NCBI RefSeq assembly: GCF_017968885.1
Contig: NZ_CP072913.1
Span: 2,030,001 to 2,094,000, forward strand
Origin: Pseudomonas sp. Tri1
Lineage (GTDB): Bacteria; Pseudomonadota; Gammaproteobacteria; Pseudomonadales; Pseudomonadaceae
Direction: 5' to 3'
Length of the DNA stretch: 64,000 nucleotides
Shown one piece after another: positions 26,271 through 34,603 of this stretch. Made by a program: the position numbers and the translations under genes. The notes beneath the pieces are model-generated. The model saw only the letters and a program-made list of their open reading frames with translations, ran no database searches and was not told the DNA's origin. Position 1 is the stretch's first letter; each line of letters begins with the position of its first letter.

Positions 26271-26286
26271 AGCGAGATCTGTGCCA
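26271..26286 (-). promoter_or_regulatory. RpoN (-24/-12) promoter of nasA
   Basis: Minus-strand TGGCAC-N5-TCGCT keeps the GG and GC dinucleotides at the right spacing. The expected start near 26259 falls right before the first antitermination hairpin. Confidence 0.7.
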
Positions 26287-26309
26287 ACCCGAGAGATTGG
26301 GGGGAGCCT

Positions 26310-26335
26310 TATCGCGAGCAGGCTCGCTCCCACAG
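26310..26335. repeat. Single REP unit
   Basis: ATCGCGAGCAGGCTCGCTCC plus CACAG, in the same family as the other REPs, immediately upstream of the nasA promoter. Confidence 0.75.
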
Positions 26336-26380
26336 TTGATCGGAGGTGTTCGCAAATATCGTGTTCACCCCCGCAAACCT

Positions 26381-26470
26381 TGTGGGAGCGAGCTTGCTCG
26401 CGATGGCGGCGGGTCAGTCGATATTGATGTTGGATGCACAACCGCTATCGCGAGCAAGCTCGCTCCCACA
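26381..26470. repeat. Paired inverted REP (REPIN)
   Basis: Opposed GTGGGAGCGAGCTTGCTCG units with a spacer of about 40 bases, in the nasT-nasA intergenic region. Confidence 0.85.
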
Positions 26471-26511
26471 GTGGATTTGGGGTGTTCGCGAATGCTGTGT
26501 TCACCCCTGGA

Positions 26512-26537
26512 CCTGTGGGAGCGAGCCTGCTCGCGAA
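26512..26537. repeat. Single REP unit
   Basis: CCTGTGGGAGCGAGCCTGCT plus CGCGAA, about 30 bases after the nasT stop. With the two preceding elements it fills most of 26287-26564, where no gene is seen. Confidence 0.75.
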
Positions 26538-26564
26538 GGGACCAGGCCAGGTGCTACAAGGCCT

Positions 26565-27140
26565 TCAGCCCAGCAACTCATTCATGGCAATGATCTGTTC
26601 CGCCACCTGGATCAGCTTCTGCTGGCGGCTCATGGCCTGGCGGCGCATCAAGGTGTAGGCCTGCTCCTCGTTGCATTCCTTCATTTTCATCAGCATGCCC
26701 TTGGCCAGTTCGATGCGCTTGCGTTCGGCCAGTTGCTGGTCCCGGGCCAGGAGCTGGGCGCGCAGGGCCTGGTCGCTTTCGAAGCGGGCCATGGCCACAT
26801 CGAGGATCGGTTGCAGGCGCGCGGCGTGGATGCCTTCGACGATGTAGGCGCTCACGCCCGACTTGATTGCCTGGCGCATCACATCCGGGTCGTGCTCGTC
26901 GGTAAACATGACGATCGGTCGTGGTTGGTCGCGGCTGACCAGCACCACTTGTTCCATCACATCGCGCCCGGGTGACTCGGTATCGATCAGAATTACGTCC
27001 GGACGCACCGTTTCGACGCGTGCCGGCAGGTCAATGGTCAAGCCGGATTCGTCGATGACTTCGAATCCGGCCTCAATCAGGGCGGCCTTGAGGCGGCCGA
27101 CTTTTTTCGCCGTGTCGTTGATCAGCAGGATACGCAGCAT
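26565..27140 (-). CDS. nasT: NasT: ANTAR-domain response-regulator antiterminator
   Basis: A 191-residue protein. Residues 1-120 form a receiver-like domain (LLINDTAKKVGRLKAALIEA, VILIDTESPGRDVMEQVV). Residues about 130-187 form the RNA-binding ANTAR helical domain (ERKRIELAKGMLMKMKECNE then EEQAYTLMRRQAMSRQQKLI). NasT binds A1/G4 hexaloop hairpins in nitrate-gene leaders and blocks terminator formation. NasS sequesters it when nitrate is absent. It lies 14 bases after nasS. Both leaders it should recognise, nirB and nasA, are in this window. Confidence 0.95.
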   Translation of the reverse strand: MLRILLINDTAKKVGRLKAALIEAGFEVIDESGLTIDLPARVETVRPDVILIDTESPGRDVMEQVVLVSRDQPRPIVMFTDEHDPDVMRQAIKSGVSAYIVEGIHAARLQPILDVAMARFESDQALRAQLLARDQQLAERKRIELAKGMLMKMKECNEEQAYTLMRRQAMSRQQKLIQVAEQIIAMNELLG

Positions 27141-27154
27141 GGTCGAGGCTCCTG

Positions 27155-28366
27155 TCAGCGGCTGGCGAGAAGGGGAGCCGCATCGCTCAAGGCGTGCAGT
27201 TTGAAGCTGCGGGCGTACCCGGCCGGATCCGAGCCGTCCCAGGTGATGCCGTCGATCAGTTGGCTGCTGCGCATGTTCAGGTGTGGAGCCGCGATGTCCA
27301 GCGCCGCGCAGGCTTCACGGTACAGCTTGAGTTGCTGGACCTGCTGCGCCACGGCCAGGTAGTCCGGGTCTTCGCGCAGCAGGCCCCAACGACGGAACTG
27401 CGTCATGAACCACATGCCATCGGACAGATACGGCAGGTTCACCTCGCCGTTGCCATGAAAGCGCATCGCGTGAGGGTCCTGCCAGCTGTTGCCCAGGCCA
27501 TCGGCGTAGATCCCCAGCAGCCGGGGTTCGATGCAATCCAGTGGCGCGTCGAGGTATTCGGGCGCACTCAACAGTTGCGCGGTGCTGCGACGGTTCTCGG
27601 GGCTTTGTTCGATGAAGCGGCTGGCTTCGAGGATCGCCATCACCAGTGCCCGGGCGGTATTGGGGTACTGCTCGACGAACGCGCGGGTGCAGCCGAGGAC
27701 TTTTTCCGGGTGATCGGGCCAGATGGTCTGGGTGGTCGCCAGGGTGAAGCCCAGGTTCTGTTTCACCGCGCTGGCGCACCAGGGTTCGCCGACGCAGAAC
27801 CCGTCGATACGCCCGGCTTGCAGGTGGGCGATCATTTGCGGCGGCGGCACCACCACGCTGTCGACATCCGTCAGGGGGTGGATGCCCTGGGCGGCGAGCC
27901 AGTAATAGAGCCACATGGCGTGGGTGCCGGTGGGGAAAGTCTGGGCGAAGGTCAGTTTCGGGCGAGTTTGGTGCACGTGGTGCTCCAGTGCCTCAGGACT
28001 GGTCACGCCCTGGGCCTGGAGGCCATGGGACAGGTTGATGCTCTGGCCGTTCTGGTTCAGGCCCATCAGTACAGCCATGTCGGTCGGTGCCACGCCGCCG
28101 ATGCCCAGGTGCACCGCATAGATCAGGCCGTACAGGCTGTGGGCGGCGTCGATTTCACCGCTGACCAGCTTGTCCCGCAGGTTGGCCCAGGACGTCTGGC
28201 GCTTGAGGTTCAGGGTCAGGCCGTAGGGTTGGGCGAAACCCTGGGTGGCGGCCACCACCACCGGCGCGCAATCACTCAAGGCCATGAAACCAAGGTTGAC
28301 CGCGCTCTTTTCCGGGGCATCGCTGCCGTTGACCCAGGCCAGGGGGTTGGCTGGAACTTCATTCAT
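27155..28366 (-). CDS. nasS: NasS: nitrate-sensing NrtA-like binding protein
   Basis: A 403-residue cytoplasmic protein related to the nitrate-binding components of NrtA/SsuA-like transporters, but without signal peptide: MNEVPANPLAWVNGSDAPEK leads straight into the binding fold (VNLGFMALSDCAPVVVAATQ). Nitrate binding releases NasT. Family features include RQTSWANLRDKLVSGEIDAA and IDGFCVGEPWCASAV. The start ATG 28366 is preceded by GAAGGTG. It heads the nasS-nasT operon, divergent from the type III island. Confidence 0.93.
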   Translation of the reverse strand: MNEVPANPLAWVNGSDAPEKSAVNLGFMALSDCAPVVVAATQGFAQPYGLTLNLKRQTSWANLRDKLVSGEIDAAHSLYGLIYAVHLGIGGVAPTDMAVLMGLNQNGQSINLSHGLQAQGVTSPEALEHHVHQTRPKLTFAQTFPTGTHAMWLYYWLAAQGIHPLTDVDSVVVPPPQMIAHLQAGRIDGFCVGEPWCASAVKQNLGFTLATTQTIWPDHPEKVLGCTRAFVEQYPNTARALVMAILEASRFIEQSPENRRSTAQLLSAPEYLDAPLDCIEPRLLGIYADGLGNSWQDPHAMRFHGNGEVNLPYLSDGMWFMTQFRRWGLLREDPDYLAVAQQVQQLKLYREACAALDIAAPHLNMRSSQLIDGITWDGSDPAGYARSFKLHALSDAAPLLASR

Positions 28367-28385
28367 CGCGCATCACCTTCTACAT

Positions 28386-28409
28386 AAAAAAGCGCCGTAC
28401 CCGGACGGC
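28386..28409 (-). terminator. Terminator-like hairpin in the nasS leader
   Basis: Minus-strand GCCGT-CCGGGT-ACGGC followed by GCTTTTTT ends about 20 bases before the nasS ATG. Further upstream a three-pair GAC-AACGGC-GTC element repeats the loop sequence of nasA hairpin 1. It could be an attenuator of nasST itself, but the stems are short. Confidence 0.4.
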
Positions 28410-28612
28410 TGCCAGAGCAGGGCCGGATGACGACGCCGTTGTCCCTAAAAACTAGTGTGGCACGCATTCCGCCGTTGGTATGGGCGCCGATGAACTCTAA
28501 TGGTGCAAGGCATATGCCAGCCCGACGCCTCATCACCTTTCCATCAGGATTCAAGGCGCCGTGTCTTTCATCCTGTCGCTCCTTGAACCGCCACGTAACA
28601 AAGGAGACGGCT

Positions 28613-29344
28613 GTGCAAAACAAATCATTTCGCGCCACGGCATGGCCTGATCTGCGCGAACGCGTGCTGCACCTGCGTGTCGCCCAAAGCCCGGTTCAAC
28701 TGAGCGCCGCGGGACTTGGGCTCGATCGCTGCCTGCCGGTCGGTTGGCAAGGGCTGGTGGTGCTGCGCGATTCGCTGGCGTTCACGGGCGGCGAGCTGCA
28801 TGTATTGCCTGTGTGCGCCGCGTCGCTGGTGAAGCTGCAGGCTTTTTTCGACATGAGCGATGCCTTCGCCGAACAAAGGGCTGAGGTTGCGCCGTGGGCG
28901 GTGTTGCCGGTGGCGGATGAGATCGTCCGATCCGGGGAACGGCTCGAGCGCTGGTACATCGAGCAAGCGATGGGCGGTACCTCGGATTATCACGCGGTCG
29001 CCAACCTGTTGCGTCATCACGAGAGCTACGGGCTCGTGCGGTTTTTGTTGGAACAAGGCACTCGCAGCGAAAAACTCAACACCCTGGCGCAGCGCTACGG
29101 CGTATCGGTTTCGCATTTTCGAAGGCTTTGCCGACAGGCCCTGGGCAGTGCGGCCAAGCCAGCCCTGCGTGGCTGGCGCACCGCCCAGGCGTTGTTGAAC
29201 ATGAGCCTTCAGGACGGCTCGCTGACCGATGTGGCACTGGAGTTCGGCTTTGCCTCTTCTTCGCATTTCTCCAAGGAAGTCCGCGAATTGGTGGGCTTCG
29301 CGCCGAGCAATCTCGCCGACATCACCTACCTTTCCGGTCATTGA
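28613..29344 (+). CDS. invF: InvF-family AraC-type activator of type III secretion genes
   Basis: A 243-residue regulator. The C-terminal 100 residues are an AraC-type double helix-turn-helix (LAQRYGVSVSHFRRLCRQAL, TDVALEFGFASSSHFSKEVR). The segment RWYIEQAMGGTSDYHAVANL and what follows closely parallels Salmonella InvF as I recall it, which sets it apart from generic AraC proteins. The start is GTG 28613 with AAGGAG eight bases before it. Longer reading-frame extensions lack a site. In SPI-1, InvF works with the chaperone SicA to switch on translocator and effector genes. The gene leads the invF-spaS block and is followed by invG after four bases. Confidence 0.92.
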   Translation: MQNKSFRATAWPDLRERVLHLRVAQSPVQLSAAGLGLDRCLPVGWQGLVVLRDSLAFTGGELHVLPVCAASLVKLQAFFDMSDAFAEQRAEVAPWAVLPVADEIVRSGERLERWYIEQAMGGTSDYHAVANLLRHHESYGLVRFLLEQGTRSEKLNTLAQRYGVSVSHFRRLCRQALGSAAKPALRGWRTAQALLNMSLQDGSLTDVALEFGFASSSHFSKEVRELVGFAPSNLADITYLSGH

Positions 29345-29348
29345 TCCG

Positions 29349-31004
29349 ATGAGCCGCCGATGGGTATCCCTGCCCCTGTTGTCCGTCTGCTTGAGCACGG
29401 TGTTGCCGCTCGCACCCATTGTCGTGCGAGCCGATGTCTATACCTTCGAAGCCCGTGAACAGAGCGCGCGGACCTTCTTCAGTGAACTGTCCGGGTCGTT
29501 GGGCAAGCCGGTCGTTGTCAGCAAGGTCGCCGCGACCAAGCGGATTGGCGGTACGTTCGATCTGCGCACGCCACAACGGACTTTTGAACGAGTCAGCGCG
29601 CAGATGGGGCTGATCTGGTACAGCGATGGCCAGGCGATTTATCTGTATGACGCCTCGGAAATCAAAAGCTCCATGGCGTCCTTGCAGACCTTGACCGTGG
29701 CCAAGCTGCTGGGGTTTCTCAAACAGTCCGGGCTGCATGATGCCCGCTATCCACTACGCAATGATGGATTGCGCACGTTTCACGTCTCCGGGCCGCCCAT
29801 CTACGTTGATCTGGTGCTGCAAGCGGCCGGGTTGATGGACAACCAGCGCTCCGAACTGTTGCTCGGCAAGCAGCAGATTGGCGTGATCCATGTGCGCAAT
29901 ACCTTCGTCAGTGACCGCAAATATGAGCTGCGCGATGACAAAGTGATCATCCCCGGACTGGCGACCGTGATCGAGCAACTGTTGCGCGGCGAAAAGCACG
30001 AGGTCGAGCCGGCGGTGGCGCAAGCTCCTGGTCAGCGACCGCCCGGGTCGATGCCGGTGTTTCCCCTGGAGGGCCTGGCGAACACAGCCTCGGAGCAAGA
30101 TCCAATGGCGCCGCGCGTCATTGCCCGAGAGGTGGCCGCCGGCAATATCCGGGTGGTGGCCTACCCGGACACCAACAGCCTGTTGGTCAAGGGGCTGCCG
30201 GAGCAGGTGCGTTTTATCGAAAACCTGGTCGATGCCCTGGACACGCCGAAACGCCACGTCGAGTTGTCGTTGTGGATCATCGATCTGCACAAGGATGAAC
30301 TCAATCAGTTGGGCATCAACTGGCAAGGCGCCGTGAAATCCGGGGGCACCTTCAGCGCATCCCTCAACGCTGGCTCGGCGACCACCCTCGATGGCGCGTC
30401 GTTCGTGACCCAGGTCATGGCGATGGAGCGGACCCAGCGAGCGAACGTGGTCTCGCGCCCGGTCATCCTGACGCAGGAGAACGTGCCGGCGATTTTCGAC
30501 AACAACCGCACGTTTTATGCCCCGCTGGTCGGGGAGCGCAGCGTCGACTTGCAGCATGTGACCTACGGCACGCTGGTGAGCGTACTGCCCCGGTTCGCCC
30601 AGGCGGACGAGATCGAAATGTCGCTCAATATCGAGGACGGCAACGAAGTCGAGAATCCCGGCCAGGGGGAGCACCAGGGCGCGTTGCCGACGGTCGGCCG
30701 TACCCGCATCAGTACGGTGGCGCGGGTGCCCCAGGGCAAGAGTCTGCTGGTGGGCGGCTTCACCCGCGATGACCACGGCGAGCAAATCGGGCGCGTACCG
30801 GTGTTGGGGTCGATTCCGTGGATCGGACGCTTGTTCAGCTATCGCCAGAGCCGCTCGGCCAACACCGTGCGGGTGTTCCTGATCCAGCCCAAAGAGATTC
30901 GCGACGGTTTTGAACCCGCCACCGTCGAACACGGCGCGCAGTTGCTGAGCCCGGAGCAGTATGAGCGTCTGCGCCGCTCCTATTTTCGACTGTCAGAACC
31001 ATGA
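29349..31004 (+). CDS. invG: InvG/SctC outer-membrane secretin
   Basis: A 551-residue secretin. The signal peptide (WVSLPLLSVCLSTVLPLAP) is cleaved before VRADVYTFEAREQS. N0/N1 domains (STN-like, residues 35-170) and an N3-type region ending near 350 come next. The secretin core has VPQGKSLLVGGFTRDDHGEQ and the signature VPVLGSIPWIGRLF close to the C-terminus. It forms the outer-membrane ring of the needle complex. Salmonella InvG is 562 residues, so the size fits. No InvH-like pilotin gene is found in the cluster. The ATG at 29349 is four bases after the invF stop, and the stop overlaps the invE start. Confidence 0.95.
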   Translation: MSRRWVSLPLLSVCLSTVLPLAPIVVRADVYTFEAREQSARTFFSELSGSLGKPVVVSKVAATKRIGGTFDLRTPQRTFERVSAQMGLIWYSDGQAIYLYDASEIKSSMASLQTLTVAKLLGFLKQSGLHDARYPLRNDGLRTFHVSGPPIYVDLVLQAAGLMDNQRSELLLGKQQIGVIHVRNTFVSDRKYELRDDKVIIPGLATVIEQLLRGEKHEVEPAVAQAPGQRPPGSMPVFPLEGLANTASEQDPMAPRVIAREVAAGNIRVVAYPDTNSLLVKGLPEQVRFIENLVDALDTPKRHVELSLWIIDLHKDELNQLGINWQGAVKSGGTFSASLNAGSATTLDGASFVTQVMAMERTQRANVVSRPVILTQENVPAIFDNNRTFYAPLVGERSVDLQHVTYGTLVSVLPRFAQADEIEMSLNIEDGNEVENPGQGEHQGALPTVGRTRISTVARVPQGKSLLVGGFTRDDHGEQIGRVPVLGSIPWIGRLFSYRQSRSANTVRVFLIQPKEIRDGFEPATVEHGAQLLSPEQYERLRRSYFRLSEP

Positions 31005-32107
31005 TCCTGCCGCCGATCTCCCTGGGTGGCCGAGCGGCCCAGGCCCGGCTGAATACCGAGAAGGCCGCCGAACATCCGCAGCCGCCGATAGAGGCCGAGA
31101 CAGGGCTGGATGACGGCGCGACGGCGGCGGTGGCGCAGCGCCTCGTGCAGATCAGCGATGAGTTGTCAGCGGCGCTGACGCAATTTCGTGGCCGGCGCTT
31201 GTTCGAGCAAAAGTCCGAGGGGCTGACCGATACCTTCGAGCGCGTGCTGGAGGACGATACCGTGCCCAAGGCGCGGCAGGTACTGAGCCTGGCGCGGCTG
31301 GCGGATAAACCCGTCACCTGGTTGCTGCAAATGGCGCGACAACTGTTCCCCGATGACAGCGACCTGGCGCTGGTGCTGCGGGCGTTGTTGCGCCGAAGGA
31401 CATTGGAAGCGCGCACACGGCAGCGACTCGAAACGCTCTTGCAGACGGTGATTGCCCAAGGCTCTCCCAAGCGTATGAACGCCGGGATCAACGCCGCGCT
31501 CAAGGCCAGGCTGTTCGGTGCGGCCATGGCGGTGCGTGCCGGGCTGTTGCGCGAGACTTACCGGGATTTCCTCGAGTCCGACGACGGTCCGCTCAGTTGT
31601 TACCAGGACTGGATTGCCCTGTACGGCCCGGCACAACGCAAGGGGGTGTTGGCCTTCATCGAAGCCGCGCTACTGACCGATATCAGCGCCCAGGACCCCA
31701 GTTGCTCGCGCGCCGAGTTCGGCCAACTGCTGGCCCGGGTGATCGACCTCAAACGCCTGCGCTCAGCCGATGAGTTGTTTATAGGCGCACTGCTCGGCGA
31801 TGCGCTCATCTGCCGGCACAACCCCGATGAGTCCGACTGGCTGGTGTTCCTGTTCGGCGTGTTGACCTACCCCGATGAACTCGACCAGCTGTTACTCGGG
31901 GTGTTGGGGGAGGGTGTGCTGCTCAGTGCCCACCGTGAGCGTTCGATGCTGCTCCAGACCGTGCGCCGGCTCAGCCTGCAATTGCCATCGCCCCTGTTTG
32001 CCGACGAAGACGCGCCGTTGCGCCTGGCCGCACAGTTCACCCGCCTGGCAGACGTTGCCTATGCCCACGAATGCATCGACCAGCGCCGCGCCGGCGGCCA
32101 TCCATGA
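31001..32107 (+). CDS. invE: InvE/SctW gatekeeper protein
   Basis: A 368-residue soluble protein (Salmonella InvE is 372). It is mostly helical, with the HrpJ/TyeA-like middle (QFRGRRLFEQKSEGLTDTFE, RQVLSLARLADKPVTWLLQM) and C-terminal helices rich in Leu/Ala. Gatekeepers hold back effector export until translocators are secreted, and they bind translocator-chaperone complexes. It overlaps invG by four bases (ATGA) and sits directly before invA, as in SPI-1. The N-terminal 60 residues are Ala/Glu-rich and probably disordered. Confidence 0.88.
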   Translation: MILPPISLGGRAAQARLNTEKAAEHPQPPIEAETGLDDGATAAVAQRLVQISDELSAALTQFRGRRLFEQKSEGLTDTFERVLEDDTVPKARQVLSLARLADKPVTWLLQMARQLFPDDSDLALVLRALLRRRTLEARTRQRLETLLQTVIAQGSPKRMNAGINAALKARLFGAAMAVRAGLLRETYRDFLESDDGPLSCYQDWIALYGPAQRKGVLAFIEAALLTDISAQDPSCSRAEFGQLLARVIDLKRLRSADELFIGALLGDALICRHNPDESDWLVFLFGVLTYPDELDQLLLGVLGEGVLLSAHRERSMLLQTVRRLSLQLPSPLFADEDAPLRLAAQFTRLADVAYAHECIDQRRAGGHP

Positions 32108-32130
32108 TGTTGTCCCGGAGCCAGGCCTGA

Positions 32131-34182
32131 ATGCTCAATGTATTTCTGCGCAACGTCGGTGCTCGCCCGGAGCTGCTGATCCTGACATTGATGGTGATGA
32201 TCATTGCCATGCTGATCATCCCGCTGCCGACGGTGCTGGTGGATTTTCTCATCGGCCTGAACATCGTCATCTCGCTGTTGGTGTTCATGGGCTCGTTCTA
32301 CATCGAGCGCATCCTCAGCTATTCGACGTTCCCGGCGTTGCTGCTGTTGACGACGCTGTTTCGCCTGGCGCTGTCGATCAGCACCAGCCGCTTGATTCTC
32401 AGTCAGGCCGATGCCGGTGAGATCATTGCGTCGTTCGGTGACTTCGTCATCGGCGAAAGCCTGGTGGTGGGCTTCGTGATTTTTTCCATCGTTACCATTG
32501 TCCAGTTCATCGTCATCACCAAAGGCTCGGAGCGGGTCGCTGAAGTGGCGGCGCGTTTCTCCCTGGACGGCATGCCCGGCAAGCAGATGAGCATCGACGG
32601 TGACCTCAAGGCCGGCGCCATCGACGCGGCCCAGGCCCGGGAAAAGCGCAGCGTGCTGGAGCGTGAAAGCCAGTTGTACGGCTCTTTCGACGGGGCGATG
32701 AAATTCATCAAGGGCGATGCCATCGCCGGCATCATCATTATCTTCGTCAACTTCATCGGCGGCATGGCCATCGGTGTCGGGCAACTGGGCATGGACATGT
32801 CCACGGCCCTGTCGACCTACACCCTGTTGACCATCGGCGATGGTCTGGTTGCGCAGATCCCCGCGCTGCTGATCGCCATCGGCGCCGGCTTCATCGTCAC
32901 TCGCGTCAATGGCGATGACAGCAACCTGGGGCGCAACATGCTCGCCCAGATGCTGGGTAACCCGTTCGTCCTCGGCGTCACCGCGTTGCTGGCGGTGGGC
33001 GTGGGCCTGTTGCCGGGTTTTCCGCTGCTGACCTTTTTGTCGATCGCCAGTGTGCTGGGGCTGGTGGTGTTTGTGCGCCATCGCCGATCCTCGCGTCCGG
33101 CCGGCTCGGGGGAAAGCCGTGCCGCACCCGCCGAGCAGGACGCGTTGCCGAGCGATTCCGGGTTGCTGGAGGATATCGACAACATTGCCACCGAAACCGT
33201 CGCCCTGATGTTGCTGGTGCCCACCGCGCGCCTGCAAGCGTTGGAGAAGGACCGTTGGGCCGCGCGCTTTCGCAGCCAGTTCTTCGTCGATTACGGACTG
33301 CGCATTCCCGAACCGCAGCTACGGGCCAGCGAGGCACTGCCGGCCCATCAAGTGGCGGTGCTGATCAATGAGGTGCGCGCCGAGCAGTTCGATATTCATT
33401 TCGAGCACTGGCGCCTGCTGGACTATTCCCCGGAACTGGAGCCCTTGGGTTTTGCCCTGGTGCGCGGCAACGACAGCAATCGCTTGGGCGGTGTCTGGGT
33501 CACTGCGGCTGACCGTGAACGGGTGCAGCAGTTGGGCTATCACCTGAGACCGGCGGATGAGGAATGTTATCGCTGCCTGGTCACGCTGCTGGCGCGCAAC
33601 ATCCAGGAGTTTTTCGGCGTGCAGGAAACCAAGCAGTTGCTCGACGAAATGGAAGCGCGCTACCCCGACCTGCTCAAGGAAGTCTATCGCCACGTCACGG
33701 TGCAGAAGATCGCCGAAGTGCTGCAACGCCTGATTGGCGAGCGCATTTCCGTGCGCAACATGAAACTCATCCTCGAATCCCTCGCCCATTGGGCCTCCCG
33801 GGAAAAGGATGTGCTGGCGCTGGTCGAACACGTACGCGGCGCGATGGCCCGCTACATCAGCAACAAGTTTGCCCAGGGCAACGACCTGCGGGTGCTGTTG
33901 CTGTCGGCGGAGTTCGAAGACGTGGTGCGCCGAGGCATCCGGCAAACCTCGGGCGGCAGTTTCCTCAACCTGGAACCGGCCGAGTCCGAAGAGCTGATGG
34001 ACCGCCTCAGCGTCGGCCTGGACAGCGTGCACATCGCCCACAAGGACATGGTGCTGCTGTGTTCGGTGGATGTGCGGCGCTACATCAAGAAACTGATCGA
34101 GGGACGCTTCCGGGAGCTGGACGTGATGTCGTTCGGCGAAATCTCCGAGACCGTCTCGGTCAATGTCATCAAAACCCTGTGA
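32131..34182 (+). CDS. invA: InvA/SctV export-gate protein
   Basis: A 683-residue inner-membrane export gate of the FlhA family. About eight membrane helices occupy residues 15-330. The FHIPEP signature region (ERVAEVAARFSLDGMPGKQM) lies between helices. The cytoplasmic domain from about 350 forms the nonameric ring that receives chaperone-substrate complexes (LEDIDNIATETVALMLLVPT, LLDEMEARYPDLLKEVYRHV). The length is close to Salmonella InvA (685). ATG 32131 lies 23 bases after invE. Confidence 0.97.
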   Translation: MLNVFLRNVGARPELLILTLMVMIIAMLIIPLPTVLVDFLIGLNIVISLLVFMGSFYIERILSYSTFPALLLLTTLFRLALSISTSRLILSQADAGEIIASFGDFVIGESLVVGFVIFSIVTIVQFIVITKGSERVAEVAARFSLDGMPGKQMSIDGDLKAGAIDAAQAREKRSVLERESQLYGSFDGAMKFIKGDAIAGIIIIFVNFIGGMAIGVGQLGMDMSTALSTYTLLTIGDGLVAQIPALLIAIGAGFIVTRVNGDDSNLGRNMLAQMLGNPFVLGVTALLAVGVGLLPGFPLLTFLSIASVLGLVVFVRHRRSSRPAGSGESRAAPAEQDALPSDSGLLEDIDNIATETVALMLLVPTARLQALEKDRWAARFRSQFFVDYGLRIPEPQLRASEALPAHQVAVLINEVRAEQFDIHFEHWRLLDYSPELEPLGFALVRGNDSNRLGGVWVTAADRERVQQLGYHLRPADEECYRCLVTLLARNIQEFFGVQETKQLLDEMEARYPDLLKEVYRHVTVQKIAEVLQRLIGERISVRNMKLILESLAHWASREKDVLALVEHVRGAMARYISNKFAQGNDLRVLLLSAEFEDVVRRGIRQTSGGSFLNLEPAESEELMDRLSVGLDSVHIAHKDMVLLCSVDVRRYIKKLIEGRFRELDVMSFGEISETVSVNVIKTL

Positions 34183-34195
34183 GGAAACCCTGTAA

Positions 34196-34603
34196 ATGGT
34201 ACCGATGGATATCGCCGGCCTACTGCGTCAAGCGCTACGTCATAGTGGCTGCGCGGACAGCCAGATAGCTCACTTCGACGGCCACGGCACGATAGAAATG
34301 CGGATGAGGAATCTGCCTGATGTCAACGTGGCGGTCGTTGAAGGCGATGTATGGATCTGGGCGGTGGTTGCCGAAGCGACCCCGCAGACATTCAATTATT
34401 GCGCCTTCGACCTGATGCAGTTTCTGCTTGAAGGCAACGCTTTTTCCCGCACCGGGCAATTGCACCTGTGCGAAGTCGAGGGGCGATTGGAGTTGCGTTT
34501 GATGGCCAATGCCCTGGCATTGAGTGATGCCGAACATTTGGCGCAGGCGTTGGACTCCTTTGTACAGGCCGTCGAAGCATTGTTGGAAATCCTGCGTCGA
34601 TGA
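34196..34603 (+). CDS. invB: InvB/SctY-type type III secretion chaperone
   Basis: A 135-residue acidic class-Ib chaperone. The N-terminus [20 protein letters not shown] and the core GDVWIWAVV, together with a late [20 protein letters not shown] helix, align by eye with Salmonella InvB, which chaperones SipA, SopA and SopE-type effectors. A GAGGAAA site precedes ATG 34196. A second in-frame ATG lies nine bases on. It overlaps the ATPase gene by four bases. Its presence implies that the system exports effectors beyond the translocators. Confidence 0.87.
   Translation: MVPMDIAGLLRQALRHSGCADSQIAHFDGHGTIEMRMRNLPDVNVAVVEGDVWIWAVVAEATPQTFNYCAFDLMQFLLEGNAFSRTGQLHLCEVEGRLELRLMANALALSDAEHLAQALDSFVQAVEALLEILRR

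Noticed and set aside
26106..26339. Open frame across the nasA leader on the plus strand
   Set aside because: It runs through the antitermination hairpins and RpoN promoter, has no ribosome-binding site and looks random.
26380..26540. Regularly repeated palindromes as a CRISPR array
   Set aside because: The units are inverted REP elements with variable gaps, also scattered elsewhere in the window. There are no uniform spacers or cas genes.
28427..28612. N-terminal extension of invF
   Set aside because: The extension is unlike any AraC protein, and the GTG at 28613 has a clear AAGGAG at the right distance.
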